Shown: positions 34,761 to 43,800, counted from the first letter of the stretch. The stretch is 64,000 nucleotides of DNA from CAZDXB01 sp964509335 (GCA_964509335.1 CAZDXB010000014.1:18007-82006), one strand, 5' to 3'. Numbers and translations: made by a program. Notes: generated by a model not told the origin, from the sequence alone.

Positions 34761-34965
34761 AGCTAAACTCCGGTTTTAAATTTTTAGAAAATAATTTTTG
34801 AAAATAAGATTTTATATCGTTAATTCAAAACTATAAATTAATAACTTTCTTAATCATATTCAACTCGTTGCAGAGAAAGAAAGAAATATAGCGCGACTCC
34901 CTACCCTATATTTATATATATATGAACAAGTTAATTAAAAGCGTAGATAAGTAAAGGCATATTGT

Positions 34966-34973
34966 TATATTTG
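34966..34973 (+). promoter_or_regulatory. Possible Bacteroidota-type -7 element (TATATTTG)
   Basis: TATATTTG fits TAnnTTTG and lies 41 bases before the tsaC-type gene, a usual distance for a promoter with a short leader. The -33 box is not obvious, so confidence stays low. Confidence 0.4.
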
Positions 34974-35013
34974 TAGAAGCGGTCTAAATCATTCAATAAA
35001 ATAGTAAACCTAA

Positions 35014-35655
35014 ATGAGAGCTAACGTTGTCAACATAAGAAAAAACTACGAAGAGGGCTTGACTCGAACAATCGAAAAAATCAAAGAAGGCGGCGCGGCT
35101 TTAGTTCCGACCGATACCGTTTACGGCTTAGTAGCGAACTTTTACGATTCAAAAGCTAAAGAAAAAATATATCGTTTGAAAAAAAGACCCTTGAACAAAC
35201 CTTTAACCGCCATTTGTTCGTCAATATCAACCATTGAAGCAATGTGCGAAGACATTCCAAGCGCTTTTTACGTTCTAGCGGAAACTTATTTACCCGGTCC
35301 AATAACCGTCGTGTTAAAGAAAAGCCAAACGGTAAAGAAGATAACAAACGACGGTTTCGATTCTTTAGCCTTTCGAATACCCGATACAAATTTCCTTTAC
35401 GATTTGACGGTCATATTAAACAGCCCGCTGGCTTCTACTTCCGCTAATATATCCGGCGAAAAGTTTATATATGACTTCGAAGAAGCTAACGAAATTTTAA
35501 AAAACAAAGCAGATATAGCGATAAACGACGGCAAAACAAAATACAAAACAGAATCAACGATAATCAGCCTCTTATACCCTAACCCCCAAATCTTAAGAGA
35601 AGGAGCGATTTCAAAAAAAGAAATTGAAACCGTTCTACAAACAAGCCTTTTATAA
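35014..35655 (+). CDS. tsaC: Threonylcarbamoyl-AMP synthase (Sua5/YrdC family)
   Basis: A 213-residue enzyme using threonine, bicarbonate and ATP to make TC-AMP for the t6A37 modification of tRNAs. LVPTDTVYGLVANF is the family motif near residue 32, YRLKKRPLNKPL follows, then YLPGPITVVLKK and LASTSANISGE with the ATP/carbamoyl-site Ser and Asn. The length fits the short YrdC-type enzymes rather than full Sua5. A terminator overlaps its stop codon, so it is the last gene of its transcript. Confidence 0.93.
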   Translation: MRANVVNIRKNYEEGLTRTIEKIKEGGAALVPTDTVYGLVANFYDSKAKEKIYRLKKRPLNKPLTAICSSISTIEAMCEDIPSAFYVLAETYLPGPITVVLKKSQTVKKITNDGFDSLAFRIPDTNFLYDLTVILNSPLASTSANISGEKFIYDFEEANEILKNKADIAINDGKTKYKTESTIISLLYPNPQILREGAISKKEIETVLQTSLL

Positions 35656-35688
35656 ACCTCTTGTTTGTTTAAAGGTTTATTTTTTTTA
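35652..35688 (+). terminator. Rho-independent terminator at the end of the tsaC-type gene
   Basis: ATAAACCT and AGGTTTAT form an 8-bp stem around a 13-base loop, followed by seven T. The stem is AT-rich and includes the stop codon. Confidence 0.7.
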
Positions 35689-35751
35689 TATTATTAGATT
35701 TATTATTTCATTTTAAAAATAATCTTTAATTAATAGAAAATAGTTCTTTAA

Positions 35752-36018
35752 ATGATAGAGGAAGAAATAAAGGTCGTAAATAGAGCAGGGCTTCACACAA
35801 GACCCGCGGCGGATTTAGTTAAAACCGCGGCTAGATTCAAATCGGATATAGCTTTAGTAAGAGACGGATTCGCCATAAACGCGAAAAGTATAATCGGAGT
35901 AATGACCTTAGCCGCCGAACAAGGCAGTTCATTGACTTTGCGAGTCGAAGGCGAAGACGAAAAAGAAGCCGCAAAAAAAATATCGGAGCTTTTTAAAAAC
36001 GGATTCAACGAAGAATGA
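35752..36018 (+). CDS. ptsH: HPr phosphocarrier protein
   Basis: An 88-residue sugar-phosphotransferase relay protein. His15 in NRAGLHTRPAADL is the phosphate-accepting residue. Ser46 in INAKSIIGVM is conserved, the site phosphorylated by HPr kinase in some bacteria. It overlaps the Enzyme I gene by four bases (ATGA). No Enzyme II permease lies nearby, so the pair may serve regulation rather than sugar uptake, or may act with permeases elsewhere. Confidence 0.95.
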   Translation: MIEEEIKVVNRAGLHTRPAADLVKTAARFKSDIALVRDGFAINAKSIIGVMTLAAEQGSSLTLRVEGEDEKEAAKKISELFKNGFNEE

Positions 36019-37787
36019 ACGAAGAAAACAAAAGTTTAGAAGAAGTCTCTTTAAGTAATTTGAGCGCCAGTTCAAAACAGTCGAAGCAAAAATTCTTCAC
36101 CGGCATACCCTCGTCTCCGGGTATGGCTCGCGGCAGAGTTTCGGTTATTCAGCCCGAAAAAATCATAATGCAGACCGAGCAAATCGCCGAAGAGAAAATT
36201 CCCGATGAAATAAAAAGGCTAGACACGGCGATAAAAGACATTATTCAGGAATTCGTATCCGTCTTAAAAAAAGTCAAAGCAGACTCCAAAAACGTGGCGG
36301 CGGTGCTTGAATCCAATCTAATGATTTTGACCGATGCGTCGTTGGTCAACGCTATAAAAAACAGAATAGAAAGCGGCTCGCCCGTAGAAAGCGCCGTTAT
36401 ACAAGAATTCGATTCCCAAAGCCATTACTTAAAAAACGCCAAGGACCAAATATTAAAAGAAAGAGCTATAGAAATCGAACACATAAAAGAAAGACTGCTT
36501 TCGTCATTAAGAAACAAGTGCATCTATTACGGCTCGGCAAAAAACGCTATAGTCGTGGCTCAATCTTTGAATCCAACCGACGTCGTTAATTTTAAGGAAG
36601 CTGGAGCGTTGGGGTTTATTACCGAAGTTGGCGGTATTTCTTCGCATAGCTCTATTCTCGCGAGAAACTACGAATTGCCAGAGGTTATAGGCGTCAAAGG
36701 AGCCGTAAAATCGATTCCCGAAAGAGCTATAGTTATCATCGACGGTTACAACGGCGTGGTTACGGTCAATCCGACTAAACATTCAATTAACGTTTACATA
36801 GAAAAGAAAAATCAAGAAAGAGAGCATAAAAAACAACTTGGCAAGCTTGTCAAACTGCCTTCGGTTACCTTAGACGACAAAAAAATCACTCTAAACGCCA
36901 ATATAGACTTTATGGAAGACGTTCAAGCCGCCATTTTAAACGGAGCCGAAGGCGCGGGACTTGTGCGTTCGGAAAATTTAATAATAGCGAAAAAAGATAT
37001 ACCGGGAGAAGACGAACAAATCAAATGGTACACTTCTATAGCCGATAGAATGTATCCGAACCAAGTTACTATAAGAGCCTTCGACGTCGGCAGCGACAAA
37101 TACTCCAAGGGAATGCCCAAGCACGAAGACAATCCCGCTCTAGGGTTCCGAGGAATCAGATTCTTGCTCCACAGAACCGATATATTTAAAACGCAAGTAA
37201 AAGCGCTTCTCAAAGTTTCAAAGAACAAAAAAATTAGATTGATGTTGCCGATGATAATTAGCTTTCAGGAAATCCATCAATCCTTAGAGCTAATTAAGCA
37301 ATGCAAAGAAGAGTTGAGGGCGGAAAACGTTTCCTTCGACGAAGACTTACCCGTGGGAATAATGATAGAAACTCCCGCGGCGGCTCTTCTCGCCGACAAA
37401 TTCGGACAGCTTGTCGATTTCTTCAGCATAGGAACAAACGATTTAACGCAACACACTTTAGCCGTCGATAGAACAAACGAATTCGTTTCGTCGTTTTACG
37501 ATTCTTTCCATCCCGCAATACTAAATTTGATAAAAATCACGGCGGAGGCGGCAAAGAAAAACAACATTCCCGTATCCGTTTGCGGAGAGCTAGCTGGCCA
37601 CGCCGCCGCTACCTCCTTATTAATCGGATTGGGAATTAACGAACTAAGCGTTTCCCCTCCCATTCTCCTTGAACTGAAGAAGAGAGTTAGGGAAACAAAA
37701 GAAAGCGAATCAATTAAATTAGTCGAAGAACTACTTCAATATACAAGACGCGAAGAAGTCGTCGAACGATTGGAAATCGCCAAATAG
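36015..37787 (+). CDS. ptsI: PTS Enzyme I (phosphoenolpyruvate-protein phosphotransferase)
   Basis: A 590-residue enzyme that phosphorylates HPr from PEP. A ~35-residue polar N-tail precedes FTGIPSSPGMARGRVSVIQP, the usual N-terminal start. The active-site His lies in ITEVGGISSHSSILARNYEL (after GGISS). The C-terminal PEP-binding barrel has GAGLVRSENL, NPALGFRGIRF, DFFSIGTNDLTQHTLAVDR, and the catalytic Cys in VSVCGELAGHA. Translationally coupled to ptsH. It ends three bases before the converging barrel-protein gene. Confidence 0.95.
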   Translation: MNEENKSLEEVSLSNLSASSKQSKQKFFTGIPSSPGMARGRVSVIQPEKIIMQTEQIAEEKIPDEIKRLDTAIKDIIQEFVSVLKKVKADSKNVAAVLESNLMILTDASLVNAIKNRIESGSPVESAVIQEFDSQSHYLKNAKDQILKERAIEIEHIKERLLSSLRNKCIYYGSAKNAIVVAQSLNPTDVVNFKEAGALGFITEVGGISSHSSILARNYELPEVIGVKGAVKSIPERAIVIIDGYNGVVTVNPTKHSINVYIEKKNQEREHKKQLGKLVKLPSVTLDDKKITLNANIDFMEDVQAAILNGAEGAGLVRSENLIIAKKDIPGEDEQIKWYTSIADRMYPNQVTIRAFDVGSDKYSKGMPKHEDNPALGFRGIRFLLHRTDIFKTQVKALLKVSKNKKIRLMLPMIISFQEIHQSLELIKQCKEELRAENVSFDEDLPVGIMIETPAAALLADKFGQLVDFFSIGTNDLTQHTLAVDRTNEFVSSFYDSFHPAILNLIKITAEAAKKNNIPVSVCGELAGHAAATSLLIGLGINELSVSPPILLELKKRVRETKESESIKLVEELLQYTRREEVVERLEIAK

Positions 37788-37790
37788 ACC

Positions 37791-38456
37791 TTACAACTCA
37801 TTCAACGGAAACGCGTAACCGACCATCGCGCTCAAAACGCCGTTGCTTACGCTTACGTTCTCTTGAATATTGACTAGACCATAGGTGTAACGCAAATCTA
37901 GATATAATTTCCCGCCTAAAGCTCGCATATTAAAATCAGCTCCGACGCAAGCGCCAAAATCCAAAGAATTTATTTGTTTCAACTCTTCGCCGTCAACTTC
38001 CGTGTTATCGTTAATCTCCTTTGTCCAAGTCGCTTTTAGATTATACGCTACCGCCGGACCCGCGTAAACTCCGCCCTCAATATCTCTTTTCATTTGAAAA
38101 ACCGATTTGAACAAAACCGGAACCTCTAAATACCACAAAGACCAAGTTTGAACGTATTCGTCGGCGTCGAATACGGTTCCTTTCATAGACAACAAAACTT
38201 CCGGCTGAACCGCGAACTGCTCGCTAAATTTATAAGTAACAAACCCGCCAAAAGCCGCGGTCAGTTTGCTAGACGCGTCGACTACGTTATTGCCGCCCAT
38301 TGTCATTTTAGCGTCGTCGCCGTTCAAACTAGCCATATTCACTCCCGCCTTTACGCCTATAGTCGGCTGAAGTTTCCTTTGCGCCTTGCCGTCGTAAACA
38401 AATAGAATAAATACGCCTAATACAATCAGCGTCAAAATTCTCTTAGCTGTCGCCAT
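37791..38456 (-). CDS. PorT-like outer-membrane beta-barrel protein
   Basis: A 221-residue barrel of the OMP_b-brl type common in Bacteroidota. After a signal peptide (to about residue 25, DGKAQ) it begins PTIGVKAGVNMASLNGDD, the family's typical first strand. Repeated 10-12 residue strands follow (FGGFVTYKFSEQFAVQPEVL, VLFKSVFQMKR) and it ends LSAMVGYAFPLNEL. Relatives include PorT of T9SS and many uncharacterised porins, so I do not name a gene. AGGT lies about five bases before the ATG. The gene is divergent from glyA. Confidence 0.75.
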   Translation of the reverse strand: MATAKRILTLIVLGVFILFVYDGKAQRKLQPTIGVKAGVNMASLNGDDAKMTMGGNNVVDASSKLTAAFGGFVTYKFSEQFAVQPEVLLSMKGTVFDADEYVQTWSLWYLEVPVLFKSVFQMKRDIEGGVYAGPAVAYNLKATWTKEINDNTEVDGEELKQINSLDFGACVGADFNMRALGGKLYLDLRYTYGLVNIQENVSVSNGVLSAMVGYAFPLNEL

Positions 38457-38496
38457 TTTTACCTCGCGTTAATTATAAATAAACTTAATAATTAGC

Positions 38497-38504
38497 CAAA
38501 TATA
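38497..38504 (-). promoter_or_regulatory. Possible Bacteroidota-type -7 element for the barrel gene
   Basis: On the reverse strand TATATTTG lies 40 bases upstream of the start codon. TTTG occurs further upstream at a somewhat long spacing. Only the -7 box is supported. Confidence 0.4.
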
Positions 38505-38591
38505 ACAAAAACGCTGAAAAGTATAAAAACAAAGCTAACGCGACGTGAAATTTGCTTATTTAACAAAATTTCCGTTATTTGTTTTTTTACG

Positions 38592-38603
38592 TTAACGCGT
38601 TAA
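38592..38603. promoter_or_regulatory. 12-bp perfect palindrome in the divergent glyA upstream region
   Basis: TTAACGCGTTAA is a perfect palindrome 53 bases before the glyA start, in the region between two divergent genes. Such a symmetric site could bind a dimeric regulator. No regulator is named by the sequence. Confidence 0.3.
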
Positions 38604-38655
38604 AAACGAAATTAGCGACGTTCAATATTGTAGTTTAAATATAAAAGGTATAGTT

Positions 38656-39957
38656 ATGTACGACACAGTTAAAAAGAGCGACCCCGAACTTTTCGAAGCT
38701 CTATCGAAAGAGTTCAACAGACAAAATCAAAAAATCGAATTAATAGCTAGCGAGAATTTCGCTTCTACGGCTGTTATGCAAACTCAAGGAACTGTTTTAA
38801 CCAACAAATACGCCGAAGGATACCCGGGCAGAAGATACTACGGCGGCTGCGAATATGTCGATATCGCCGAGAACCTAGCCAGAGACCGAGCGAAGGAAAT
38901 CTTCGGCGCCGAATACGTAAACGTTCAACCTCACAGCGGCAGTCAAGCGAATATGGCGGTTTACTTCGCTTTCCTAAAACCCGGCGACACTGTTCTAGGT
39001 CTCGGGCTTAACCACGGCGGACACTTAACTCACGGTTCTCCAGTTAATTTTTCCGGTAAACTTTTCAATTTCGTGCCTTACGAATTAAATAAAGAAACCG
39101 GCAGAATAGACTTCAATCAAGTGGAAGAATTAGCACAAAAACACAAACCAAAAATGATAACCGTCGGCGCTTCGGCTTATCCGAGAGACATCGACTTCAA
39201 AAATTTTAGAGAAATCGCCGACAAAATCGACGCCTTCGTTTTCGCCGACATCGCTCACACCGCCGGTATGATAGCTAAGGGTTATATGAACACTCCGCTT
39301 CCTCACTGCCACGTCGTAGCGAGCACAACCCATAAAACGCTTCGAGGACCGAGAGGCGGAATGATTATGATTGGCGAGGATTTTCTGAATCCCTTCGGTA
39401 TAGTCGCCCGTAAATCTGGCAGAACCCGCAGGATGGGCGAAGTGATGGATTCTTGGGTTATGCCGGGCTGCCAAGGCGGACCGCTAATGCACGTAATAGC
39501 CGCTAAAGCGGCAGCGTTCGGCGAAATATTAACCGACGAATTCGACCAATACATTCAACAAGTAATAAAAAACGCCCAAGCAATGGCGAAAACGCTACTG
39601 GATAAAGACTACAACCTCGTCAGCGGCGGAACGGACAACCACTTAATGCTAATAGATTTACAAAACAAAAACTTAACAGGCAAACAAGCCGAAGAAGCTC
39701 TCGATAAAGCCGGCATCACTTGCAACAAAAACGCGGTGCCGTTCGACCCGAAACCGCCGTTAGTAACTTCGGGCATCAGATTAGGAACGCCGGCTATGAC
39801 CACTAGAGGAATGAAAGAAGACGAAATGAAACAAATAGCGGAATTCATAGATAAAGTAATTATGAACCACGAAAACGAATCGGTAATCGAGGAAGTTAAA
39901 AAGGGAGTTTACGAACTCACTTCTCAATTCCCGCTATACCCCGAATTAACTAAATAG
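38656..39957 (+). CDS. glyA: Serine hydroxymethyltransferase
   Basis: A 433-residue PLP enzyme interconverting serine and glycine and supplying one-carbon units. The N-terminus has IELIASENFAS, then TNKYAEGYPGRRYYGGCEYVD. The PLP Lys lies in VVASTTHKTLRGPRGGMI (THKT motif). The chain ends near the usual length with PLYPELTK. AAAAGG precedes the ATG. It is a single-gene transcript closed by a strong terminator. Confidence 0.97.
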   Translation: MYDTVKKSDPELFEALSKEFNRQNQKIELIASENFASTAVMQTQGTVLTNKYAEGYPGRRYYGGCEYVDIAENLARDRAKEIFGAEYVNVQPHSGSQANMAVYFAFLKPGDTVLGLGLNHGGHLTHGSPVNFSGKLFNFVPYELNKETGRIDFNQVEELAQKHKPKMITVGASAYPRDIDFKNFREIADKIDAFVFADIAHTAGMIAKGYMNTPLPHCHVVASTTHKTLRGPRGGMIMIGEDFLNPFGIVARKSGRTRRMGEVMDSWVMPGCQGGPLMHVIAAKAAAFGEILTDEFDQYIQQVIKNAQAMAKTLLDKDYNLVSGGTDNHLMLIDLQNKNLTGKQAEEALDKAGITCNKNAVPFDPKPPLVTSGIRLGTPAMTTRGMKEDEMKQIAEFIDKVIMNHENESVIEEVKKGVYELTSQFPLYPELTK

Positions 39958-39977
39958 AAAAGGAAACCTATTAACAA

Positions 39978-40016
39978 AAAAGCCCGACGCCGTTATCTTA
40001 GCGTCGGGCTTTTTTT
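39978..40016. terminator. Strong bidirectional terminator between glyA and the OmpA gene
   Basis: AGCCCGACGC and GCGTCGGGCT pair perfectly around CGTTATCTTA, with a T-tract on the right side and an A-run on the left, so it can end transcripts from both converging genes. Confidence 0.95.
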
Positions 40017-40033
40017 ATTAAGTCATTCCAAAA

Positions 40034-40750
40034 TTAGAAATCTTTAACTACGTAATAAACAGGTCCTCTGTATCTTTTGCCCTTGGAACCTTTTTCTTTC
40101 GGCGGAGGATTATTTGGGTCGATATTTTTATGCGACTTAATATCGATTCTATTTTGGCTAATCCCCTTGGTAACAAAATACTCTTTTAGAGACTGACATC
40201 GTCCTTTAGTAAGCTCTTTGTTGAAGCTCTTATTCTCCGGCGTGTCGGGGTAACACTCAATAGTAAACTTAACCGACGGATTCTCTTTGAAAACGTTAAT
40301 CATATCATCCAAGAAGAAATCGGCTCCGCCTCTCAGCTTCGATTTTCTCAATTCGAAAGTCGGAACCGCTTGCGGAATAGCTAATCCGCGCTTCTGAGGG
40401 ATTACCAAAAAGTCTTTAGAAAACTCCGCGTATTTGTCGGTGCTTGGAATTTCAAGGTCAAACTCTTGTTCGAAATAATTTTTGTTGTCCGTAAAAACGA
40501 TTCTATAGGTATTCCCCGGCTTCAAGCCGGTAAGAAAATAATAACCGTTTTGCTCTTTATTCGAACGACCTCGCGTTATAATGTTGCCTGATTGGTCGAG
40601 AACCTTATATTTTACCTCAACCGGTTGCTTTGTAACTTTGTTAAAAACGCTGCCCGTCACCGAGACAACCGTTCTCAACTGAGACTGACTCATAGCGACA
40701 ATGGCGGAGATAAAAATAATAAAAGCGATTAATAACGGAATTTTTTTCAT
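40034..40750 (-). CDS. OmpA-domain protein with N-terminal beta-sandwich, partner of the WD40 protein
   Basis: A 238-residue secreted protein. GGAGGA lies four bases before the ATG, fixing the start MKKIPLLIAFIIFISAIVAM. A beta-sandwich similar to carboxypeptidase-regulatory domains follows (VTGSVFNKVTKQPVEVKYKV, YFLTGLKPGNTYRIVFTDNK). The C-terminal ~100 residues are OmpA-like: LRGGADFFLDDMINVFKENP, FTIECYPDTPENKSF and NKELTKGRCQSLKEYFVTKG. The peptidoglycan-contact Asp/Arg are only partly conserved (GRCQSLKEY). It lies 21 bases downstream of the secreted WD40 gene and is surely cotranscribed. Confidence 0.8.
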   Translation of the reverse strand: MKKIPLLIAFIIFISAIVAMSQSQLRTVVSVTGSVFNKVTKQPVEVKYKVLDQSGNIITRGRSNKEQNGYYFLTGLKPGNTYRIVFTDNKNYFEQEFDLEIPSTDKYAEFSKDFLVIPQKRGLAIPQAVPTFELRKSKLRGGADFFLDDMINVFKENPSVKFTIECYPDTPENKSFNKELTKGRCQSLKEYFVTKGISQNRIDIKSHKNIDPNNPPPKEKGSKGKRYRGPVYYVVKDF

Positions 40751-40771
40751 TATTTCCTCCAATATTTATTA

Positions 40772-41749
40772 TTACTTACTTTGTTTCTGTTCAAGAAAAC
40801 GAACGGTGGAATCGGCGCAGCCAAGTATCAAAATGCTGGCGTCGCTTACTAAATCAACCGACCAAACCTCAACTCCGGCGTTAAAGTCCATTAGATTTTT
40901 TCCGGTCATAGCGTCCCACAGCTTTACGCGCTTGTCCAAGCTAGCGCTAACAATGGTTCTGTTGTCGGTAGCGAACGAAACGTCTTGAACCAACTCGTCG
41001 TGGGCTTTAATAGTTTGTATCAACTCGCCGCCCGGCATCTTCCAAATTTTTATGTAACCGTCCTTATCCGACGAAGCGAGCAATTTGCTGTCGAAACTAT
41101 ATAAAACCGTAAGCACCGGAGCAGTATGCCCTCTCAAAGTCATTAACTCGTGCTGAGTTCTTAAGTCAGTGGACCAAATCTTTATAGTCGAATCGTCCGA
41201 GCAGGAAGCCAAGTATCTGCCGTCGTAACTATAAGCTACGTTATTAGTCGGCTTCGAATGCCCGCGCAAAGTTTTAATCTCCGAGCCTAATTTGTAATCC
41301 CACAATTTCACGGTCTGGTCAAAACTAGTGCTAGCGACTAGAGAAGAACCGTCCTGCTGGCTGAAATACACGCCGATAACTTGGTCGGTGTGCCCTTTGA
41401 GAACTTCTAGTTCTTCGCCGGTTTGAACGTCCCAAATTCTGACGGTCAAATCGCCGGACGCGCTAGCTAAGTACTTGTCGTCTCCGGAAAACGAAATGTT
41501 ATTGACTTGACCGAAATGACCTTTCAAGCGCTTCATTTGTTTTCCGTCGGGCAAAGACCAAATTTTAATCGTTTCGTCCAAACTACAAGTGGCTACTTTG
41601 CTGTCGTCCTCGTTGACGAAAACTCCTAAAGCCTCGTCGGCGTGACTGCCGATAGTTTTCATTTCATAATTATATTCGCCGCTCTGAGCAAATATTGAAA
41701 TAAAGCCGGTTAAAAAAACTCCCAGTAGGATTAGAGCAAACTTTTTCAT
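40772..41749 (-). CDS. Secreted seven-repeat WD40 beta-propeller protein
   Basis: A 325-residue protein. The signal peptide MKKFALILLGVFLTGFISIF ends near AQS, so the propeller works outside the cytoplasm. Seven WD repeats can be counted: each has a GH pair or near match and a WD-like end (IKIWSL, VRIWDV, VKLWDY, IKIWST, IKIWKM, VKLWDA, VRFLEQ), enough for one closed propeller. Most bacterial WD40 proteins are cytoplasmic, so export is notable. AGAGG precedes the ATG. Its operon partner is an OmpA-domain protein, which suggests a cell-envelope scaffold. Confidence 0.85.
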   Translation of the reverse strand: MKKFALILLGVFLTGFISIFAQSGEYNYEMKTIGSHADEALGVFVNEDDSKVATCSLDETIKIWSLPDGKQMKRLKGHFGQVNNISFSGDDKYLASASGDLTVRIWDVQTGEELEVLKGHTDQVIGVYFSQQDGSSLVASTSFDQTVKLWDYKLGSEIKTLRGHSKPTNNVAYSYDGRYLASCSDDSTIKIWSTDLRTQHELMTLRGHTAPVLTVLYSFDSKLLASSDKDGYIKIWKMPGGELIQTIKAHDELVQDVSFATDNRTIVSASLDKRVKLWDAMTGKNLMDFNAGVEVWSVDLVSDASILILGCADSTVRFLEQKQSK

Positions 41750-42058
41750 AAAAAACCTCTACTTTATTTATAATATCGAAATTTGATTTATTAACTTCTT
41801 TATCAATTTATCAAACATTCCCCTAATTAAGATTATTTAAATTATGAAATTTTCCTTAAAATGAAAACAATATATCAAGAATAATCGAAAATTTCGCCTT
41901 TCTCGGCGCTTTATACTAAGGTTTCTCGGAGTAAAACTCACTTCCGACAAAAGAATAACCAATACGGCGCGTCGATATTATTAACGCCGCGACAAAACAA
42001 CGTTGCCTTTAAGTCGTTGATTTATTATACAATAAATGGCATTATAATCTTTCAAATC
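41750..42058. other. Intergenic region without visible gene
   Basis: About 300 AT-rich bases between the end of the YeeE-rhodanese gene and the upstream side of the WD40 gene. I see no coding frame, no strong hairpin with a T-tract and no repeat of the families found elsewhere. Confidence 0.5.
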
Positions 42059-43258
42059 TTAACAACCGCCCTGAACTTCTATTACTTTTGTCTCCACTTT
42101 TTTCTTTTTGGGAGGTTTCGTTAAAGTTGAGTCGCTTTGTAAATATTCTCGAACCCTTAAACGAAAATCGTAGGTATTGTCTCCAATGTAGCCGGCAGTT
42201 CGCGTTTTCGGAGTTTCGTAAATCAATTTTTTAAATCTTTCGAGTCCGCCTTTCAAGATAAAACACTTTTGAGGAATCTCATCGCGAGCTATTACGAAAG
42301 CTCTCTTCGCCAGCTCGTCGCCTTCGGAGTAAAAAACGGGCGTCTTGATTAAGCCTTCAAAAAACTTCTCGCTCCGATAGCCGTCCATTCCCTCCACTTT
42401 CATATTTACCGCTCCGGGCAAACAGTATTTTTCGTATTCTTCCTTATCTCTCAAATCTATGAAAATAAATTTGTCGTTCTTGTAGTAGATATCGTAAGCT
42501 ACCCTATCGACCGTAACGTACATACACTCCTTTTCAAAACACTCTTCAAGTTCCTCGCTTCCCATCTCCAGAACGTTTTCTTTCTCGTTAGGAAGTATAA
42601 AAACGATTAGTGCTAATATCACGCCGCTAGCGACCGCCAATCTCGGTTTATTGTACTTCGGATGATTAGGCGAATAGCCGTAAGAAACTCTCTTTTCGAT
42701 TCTATCGGTTATAATAAACGCCGCTATCGCAATTACCGTAAGAAGCAAAGCGAAAAGCTCTCTGGAAAGCCCCAAAGAATCGTAAACGTATATAGCTCCA
42801 TAGGAAGCCGAGTAATAGAAATCCTTTATTAATGGAAATACTTCGCCGAAAATGAAAATGCCGATGAAGCTACCTAAAATAAAGAACATAGCGTCGGTCT
42901 TTCCCGTTGACGCCGCCACAACGCTCGTCCCCGGGCAAAAGCCGCCGAGAATAAAGCCCAAGCCCATAATAGCGCCGCCTACTATTCCCGACCAGAGAAA
43001 CGTGGGATTAACGTAAACGTAACTTAAGTCTATCCCTCCGAAATAATTTAAAAGGAGCAATCCAATAACAGCCGTAACAGCCGCCGTAAAGAACACTCTC
43101 AACACGACGAAATCGTAGCCGTAAAAAACTCCCACCAGCTTCTTTGACGTCGAAAACCCCGCTTGCTCAAGGATATAGCCAAAAGCTATTCCGAGGAAAA
43201 AAGCCACTATCAAATTAAATTCCGGTCCGATTACTCCGAAAGGAACTAAAGGTCCCAT
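42059..43258 (-). CDS. YeeE/YedE-type transporter half fused to a rhodanese-like domain lacking the usual Cys
   Basis: A 399-residue protein. Residues 1-225 are the C-half of a YeeE/YedE (thiosulfate-uptake-type) transporter with hydrophobic helices and the conserved Cys in FILGGFCPGTSVVAASTGK. Residues ~235-355 look like a rhodanese fold: FIFIDLRDKEEYEKYCLPGA, then KGGLERFKKL near the end. The loop where rhodaneses carry the catalytic Cys reads TPVFYSEGDELAKRA here, with no Cys. The chain instead ends VIEVQGGC, putting a Cys at the very C-terminus after a Lys-rich tail. It probably pairs with the preceding YeeE half-gene to move a sulfur compound. It ends the cluster. Confidence 0.8.
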   Translation of the reverse strand: MGPLVPFGVIGPEFNLIVAFFLGIAFGYILEQAGFSTSKKLVGVFYGYDFVVLRVFFTAAVTAVIGLLLLNYFGGIDLSYVYVNPTFLWSGIVGGAIMGLGFILGGFCPGTSVVAASTGKTDAMFFILGSFIGIFIFGEVFPLIKDFYYSASYGAIYVYDSLGLSRELFALLLTVIAIAAFIITDRIEKRVSYGYSPNHPKYNKPRLAVASGVILALIVFILPNEKENVLEMGSEELEECFEKECMYVTVDRVAYDIYYKNDKFIFIDLRDKEEYEKYCLPGAVNMKVEGMDGYRSEKFFEGLIKTPVFYSEGDELAKRAFVIARDEIPQKCFILKGGLERFKKLIYETPKTRTAGYIGDNTYDFRLRVREYLQSDSTLTKPPKKKKVETKVIEVQGGC

Positions 43259-43281
43259 AACAATTCTTCTTTAATTAGTTA

Positions 43282-43800
43282 TTAAATCCACAATTTTCTA
43301 AAGAAATAAGCGAAAATGAATCCAGAGCCAAAAATAGAAAGCATAGCAATAAAACCGGCGGAAGAGAGAATCGCCATACCGCTCAAAGCCGCTCCGCTGG
43401 TGCAACCTCTGCCCAATTGCGCTCCGAAACCAAACAGCATTCCGCCGATAATCGCGAATATTATTCTTGCCTTAGAGCCAATTTTCGGTCCGCTCTCTAA
43501 TTTAAAACCGAGGCGATTTGAATTCGCTCCCGATATAAAGCCCCCCACAAAAACGCCGACCATAAGAAACACAAGCCAAGCTTTTATCGGCGAATCCCCG
43601 TACGTTTTTAAATAATCCAAGTAATAAGCGCTGTCCTGCGTATGAGTCGGCGCGACGGCGTTGGCAACGGTAATTACTCCGCTTTTAACGGCTCCGCTAG
43701 CCCCCAGTCCTCGTCCTGACAAATAAAACGAAGCTATTACGACCAATCCTAATATAACTCCGGCTAAATACGGGTTCATAAATCTGTTCTTGTCGCTCAT
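43282..43800 (-). CDS. YeeE/YedE-type transporter, N-terminal half
   Basis: A 172-residue inner-membrane protein with about five hydrophobic segments. MLFGFGAQLGRGCTSGAALSG carries the conserved GxGCTSG Cys of the YeeE/YedE (TsuA-like) family, known for thiosulfate uptake in some bacteria. Full-length TsuA is about 330-350 residues; here the two halves are separate genes 23 bases apart, with the second half fused to a rhodanese-like domain. The substrate is inferred from the family and the neighbouring redox genes. Confidence 0.85.
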   Translation of the reverse strand: MSDKNRFMNPYLAGVILGLVVIASFYLSGRGLGASGAVKSGVITVANAVAPTHTQDSAYYLDYLKTYGDSPIKAWLVFLMVGVFVGGFISGANSNRLGFKLESGPKIGSKARIIFAIIGGMLFGFGAQLGRGCTSGAALSGMAILSSAGFIAMLSIFGSGFIFAYFFRKLWI

